Assembly (NCBI GenBank): GCA_963696655.1
Contig: CAVOLB010000002.1
Location: 1 to 6,936 of the forward strand
Source of the DNA: Hypericibacter sp963696655
GTDB taxonomy: Bacteria > Pseudomonadota > Alphaproteobacteria > Dongiales > Dongiaceae
Direction of reading: 5' to 3'
DNA length: 6,936 nucleotides
The notes under the pieces are model-generated. The model was not told where the DNA came from. It saw only the letters and a program-made list of their open reading frames with translations, and did no database searches. Every line of letters begins with the position of its first letter. Position 1 is the first letter of the stretch. This document shows, piece by piece, positions 4,905 to 6,936 of this stretch. Made by a program: the position numbers and the translations under genes.

Positions 4905-6305
4905 GCGAAGAAGCTCTACATCAAGACCTATGGCTGCCAGATGAATGAGTACGATTCCGCCCGTATGGCGGACGTGCTGGCGCCTCTCGGTTACGAACCG
5001 ACCGGCCAGGTCGAGACCGCCGACATGGTCATCCTCAACACCTGCCATATCCGCGAAAAAGCCTCCGAGAAGGTGTTCTCGGAACTGGGCCGCCTGCGTC
5101 CCGCCAAGCGCGATCGCGAAGCGGCCGGGCAGGAGATGATCATCGCGGTCGCCGGCTGCGTCGCGCAGGCCGAAGGCGGCGAGATCGTCCGGCGCGCGCC
5201 TTATGTCGATATCGTGCTGGGTCCGCAGACCTATCACCGCCTGCCGGAAATGATCGCGCGCGCCAGGCGCGCCGCCGACCCGTCGCGCCGCGGCATCGTC
5301 GATACCGAGTTCCCGGTCGAATCGAAGTTCGATCATCTGCCGGAAACCCATGCGGCCGGCGGCGTCAGCGCCTTCCTGACGGTGCAGGAAGGCTGCGACA
5401 AATTCTGCACCTTCTGCGTGGTGCCTTATACGCGCGGCGCCGAGATGTCGCGTCCGGTCGAGGAGGTCGCGGCCGAAGCGCGCCGGCTGGTCGCCCATGG
5501 CGTGCGCGAGATCACGCTCCTCGGTCAGAACGTCAACGCCTATCACGGCCGCGCGCCGCTGCACTTCGTCGGCAAGGCCGGTGCCGCCGGCGAATGGGGC
5601 CTCGGGCGGCTGGCGCGCCATCTGGCGGAGATCGACGGGCTCGAGCGAATCCGCTACATGACCTCGCATCCGCACGACATGGATGACGAGCTGATCGACG
5701 CGCATCGCGATCTGCCCCAGCTCATGCCCTTCCTGCATCTGCCGGTGCAATCGGGCTCCGACCGGATCCTGGCGGCCATGAACCGTCAGCATCGGACGGC
5801 GGATTTCCTGCGCATCGTCGAGCGCCTGCGCAGGGCGCGCCCCGATCTTGCTCTTTCTTCCGACTTCATCGTCGGTTTTCCGGGCGAAAGCGATGCCGAT
5901 TTCGAGGCGACCCTGGCGCTGATCCGCGAGGTCGAATTCGCGATGGCCTATTCCTTCAAATACAGCGCTCGGCCCGGCACGCCGGCGGCCTCGTTGCCCG
6001 ACCAGGTTCCCGAAGCGGTCCGCGACCAGCGGCTCGACCGCCTGCAGGCGCTGCTGCGCGAGCAGCAGCAGGCCTTCAACGCCACCATGATCGGCCGGCG
6101 CCTGCCGGTGCTGCTGGAAAAGCTCGGCCGCCACGAGGGCCAGCTGATCGGTCGCAGTCCCTATCTCCAGTCCGTGCATCTCGAGGCGCCCGCGGCGTTG
6201 ATCGGCCAGATCCAGCCGGTCGACATCCTGGCTCTCTTCCCCAATTCGCTCGCCGGCCGCCTCGCCTCCGGCCATGCCGGCGCGCGCGAACGGCTCTCGG
6301 CGTGA
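4902..6305 (+). CDS. miaB: tRNA-2-methylthio-N6-dimethylallyladenosine synthase MiaB
   Basis: MiaB is a cytoplasmic radical-SAM methylthiotransferase that turns i6A37 into ms2i6A37 in tRNAs reading UNN codons, using two [4Fe-4S] clusters. The 467-aa product has the full domain order. The N-terminal MTTase domain has cluster ligands C12 (TYGCQMNEYDS), C48 (NTCHIREKASEKVF) and C86 (AGCVAQ). The radical-SAM domain has the CxxxCxxC ligands C165, C169 and C172 (EGCDKFCTFCVVPYTRG). LPVQSGSDRIL follows, and a C-terminal TRAM domain starts at about residue 393. An in-frame TGA lies at 4896-4898 and the next Met (residue 14) falls after the essential C12, so the TTG at 4902 is the only credible listed start. 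No Shine-Dalgarno precedes it. A short segment (around GRAPLHFVGKAGAAGEWG) looks longer than in close homologues. The stop overlaps the phoH start. Confidence 0.96.
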   Translation: MAKKLYIKTYGCQMNEYDSARMADVLAPLGYEPTGQVETADMVILNTCHIREKASEKVFSELGRLRPAKRDREAAGQEMIIAVAGCVAQAEGGEIVRRAPYVDIVLGPQTYHRLPEMIARARRAADPSRRGIVDTEFPVESKFDHLPETHAAGGVSAFLTVQEGCDKFCTFCVVPYTRGAEMSRPVEEVAAEARRLVAHGVREITLLGQNVNAYHGRAPLHFVGKAGAAGEWGLGRLARHLAEIDGLERIRYMTSHPHDMDDELIDAHRDLPQLMPFLHLPVQSGSDRILAAMNRQHRTADFLRIVERLRRARPDLALSSDFIVGFPGESDADFEATLALIREVEFAMAYSFKYSARPGTPAASLPDQVPEAVRDQRLDRLQALLREQQQAFNATMIGRRLPVLLEKLGRHEGQLIGRSPYLQSVHLEAPAALIGQIQPVDILALFPNSLAGRLASGHAGARERLSA

Positions 6306-6936
6306 AATCCTTGCCCCAAGCCACGGTCAACCCACCCATCCATCTCGAGTTCGACGACAACCGGTTGCTGCCTTCCTTGTTCGGCGAGCATGACCAGCAT
6401 CTGGTCCGCGTCGAACAGGGACTGGGCGTTTCGCTGGTCTCGCGCGGCAATCGCCTCGCCATCTCCGGGCCGGCCGATGCGGTGGCTCATGCCCGAACCA
6501 CCTTGATCGCGCTCTATCAGCGGCTGAAGCGCGGGCTTCCCGTCGATATGGCGGAAGTGGACGCGGCGGTGCGGCTGGTGCGCGCGGAAGAGCAGGCGGG
6601 CGAGCCCAGCCTGTTCGAGCGCATGGGACCGGACGGCACGGCGGTGCGCACGCAGCGCCGCCACATCACGCCGCGCTCGCCGACGCAGGCCGAATATCTC
6701 AAGGCGCTGCGCGACCGCGATCTCGTCTTCGGCCTGGGGCCGGCCGGTACCGGCAAGACCTATCTGGCGGTCGCGGTCGCGGTGGCGATGCTGACCAAGG
6801 GCTCGATCGACCGCATCGTGCTGTCGCGCCCCGCGGTCGAGGCCGGCGAGCGATTGGGTTTCCTGCCGGGCGATCTGCGCGAGAAGGTCGATCCCTATCT
6901 CCGCCCGCTCTATGACGCGCTCTGGCGATACGTTGC
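6302..6936 (+). CDS. PhoH family ATPase (PhoL/YbeZ type), C-terminus cut by window edge
   Basis: A GTG at 6302 overlaps the miaB stop (GTGA) and opens 211 codons to the right edge without a stop. PhoH/YbeZ proteins are cytoplasmic P-loop NTPases, usually 320-350 aa, encoded next to ybeY and linked to RNA and ribosome metabolism; their precise role is not settled. The N-terminal ~85 residues form the family's KH-like nucleic-acid-binding region. RRHITPRSPTQAEYL precedes the Walker A motif GPAGTGKT (146-153), then VLSRPAVEAGERLGFLPGDL and KVDPYLRPLYDAL, which are signature PhoH segments. The Walker B and C-terminal part lie outside the window. No Shine-Dalgarno is visible before the GTG, so translation is probably coupled to miaB. 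The miaB-phoH order usually continues with ybeY, a CorC-type gene and lnt. Confidence 0.93.
   Translation, partial: MKSLPQATVNPPIHLEFDDNRLLPSLFGEHDQHLVRVEQGLGVSLVSRGNRLAISGPADAVAHARTTLIALYQRLKRGLPVDMAEVDAAVRLVRAEEQAGEPSLFERMGPDGTAVRTQRRHITPRSPTQAEYLKALRDRDLVFGLGPAGTGKTYLAVAVAVAMLTKGSIDRIVLSRPAVEAGERLGFLPGDLREKVDPYLRPLYDALWRYV

Noticed and set aside
4593..6275. A 560-codon open frame on the minus strand opposite miaB
   Set aside because: It lies antisense to a complete, motif-rich miaB, its translation is rich in Arg, Gly, Ala and Asp with no recognisable domain, and long antisense frames are expected in GC-rich DNA with strong third-position bias.

Overview
This GC-rich window carries a compact run of chromosomal genes typical of Alphaproteobacteria. 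A MucR/Ros-type regulator, a Fur protein without the CxxC zinc sites, an OlsB/OlsA ornithine-lipid pair and a miaB-phoH junction together suggest a Rhodospirillales-like lineage. That placement is inferred from gene content and protein style, not from a marker-gene comparison. I see no insertion sequence, phage gene, CRISPR array, tRNA or rRNA.

Layout: the left edge holds the N-terminal 142 codons of a minus-strand D-Ala-D-Ala dipeptidase (VanX/DdpX type), cut by the window. It diverges from a plus-strand run across a short intergenic region with a near-perfect palindrome. The plus strand then has tsaB and rimI (overlapping by ATGA), and a 173-bp gap with a good sigma70-like promoter. Next come a mucR-like regulator whose zinc-finger ligands are partly lost, a 134-bp gap with weaker promoter candidates, and a tightly packed run: fur, olsB, olsA (plsC family), a possible 38-codon small ORF, miaB and phoH (cut by the right edge). 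From fur onward every junction overlaps by 1-4 nt, except the one before miaB, where the small ORF stops 3 nt before a TTG start. Translational coupling across the whole block is therefore likely.

Function: two themes are interleaved. One is tRNA and translation maintenance: TsaB (t6A37), MiaB (ms2i6A37), RimI (acetylation of ribosomal protein S18) and PhoH/YbeZ (ribosome/RNA-linked ATPase). The other is envelope biology: ornithine-lipid synthesis by OlsB then OlsA, co-transcribed with a metal-sensing Fur-family regulator, plus the dipeptidase acting on a cell-wall dipeptide.

No clearly new system is visible. The points most worth following up are the small ORF leading into an SD-less TTG-started miaB, the degenerate zinc site of the MucR-like protein, and the fur-olsB-olsA coupling.
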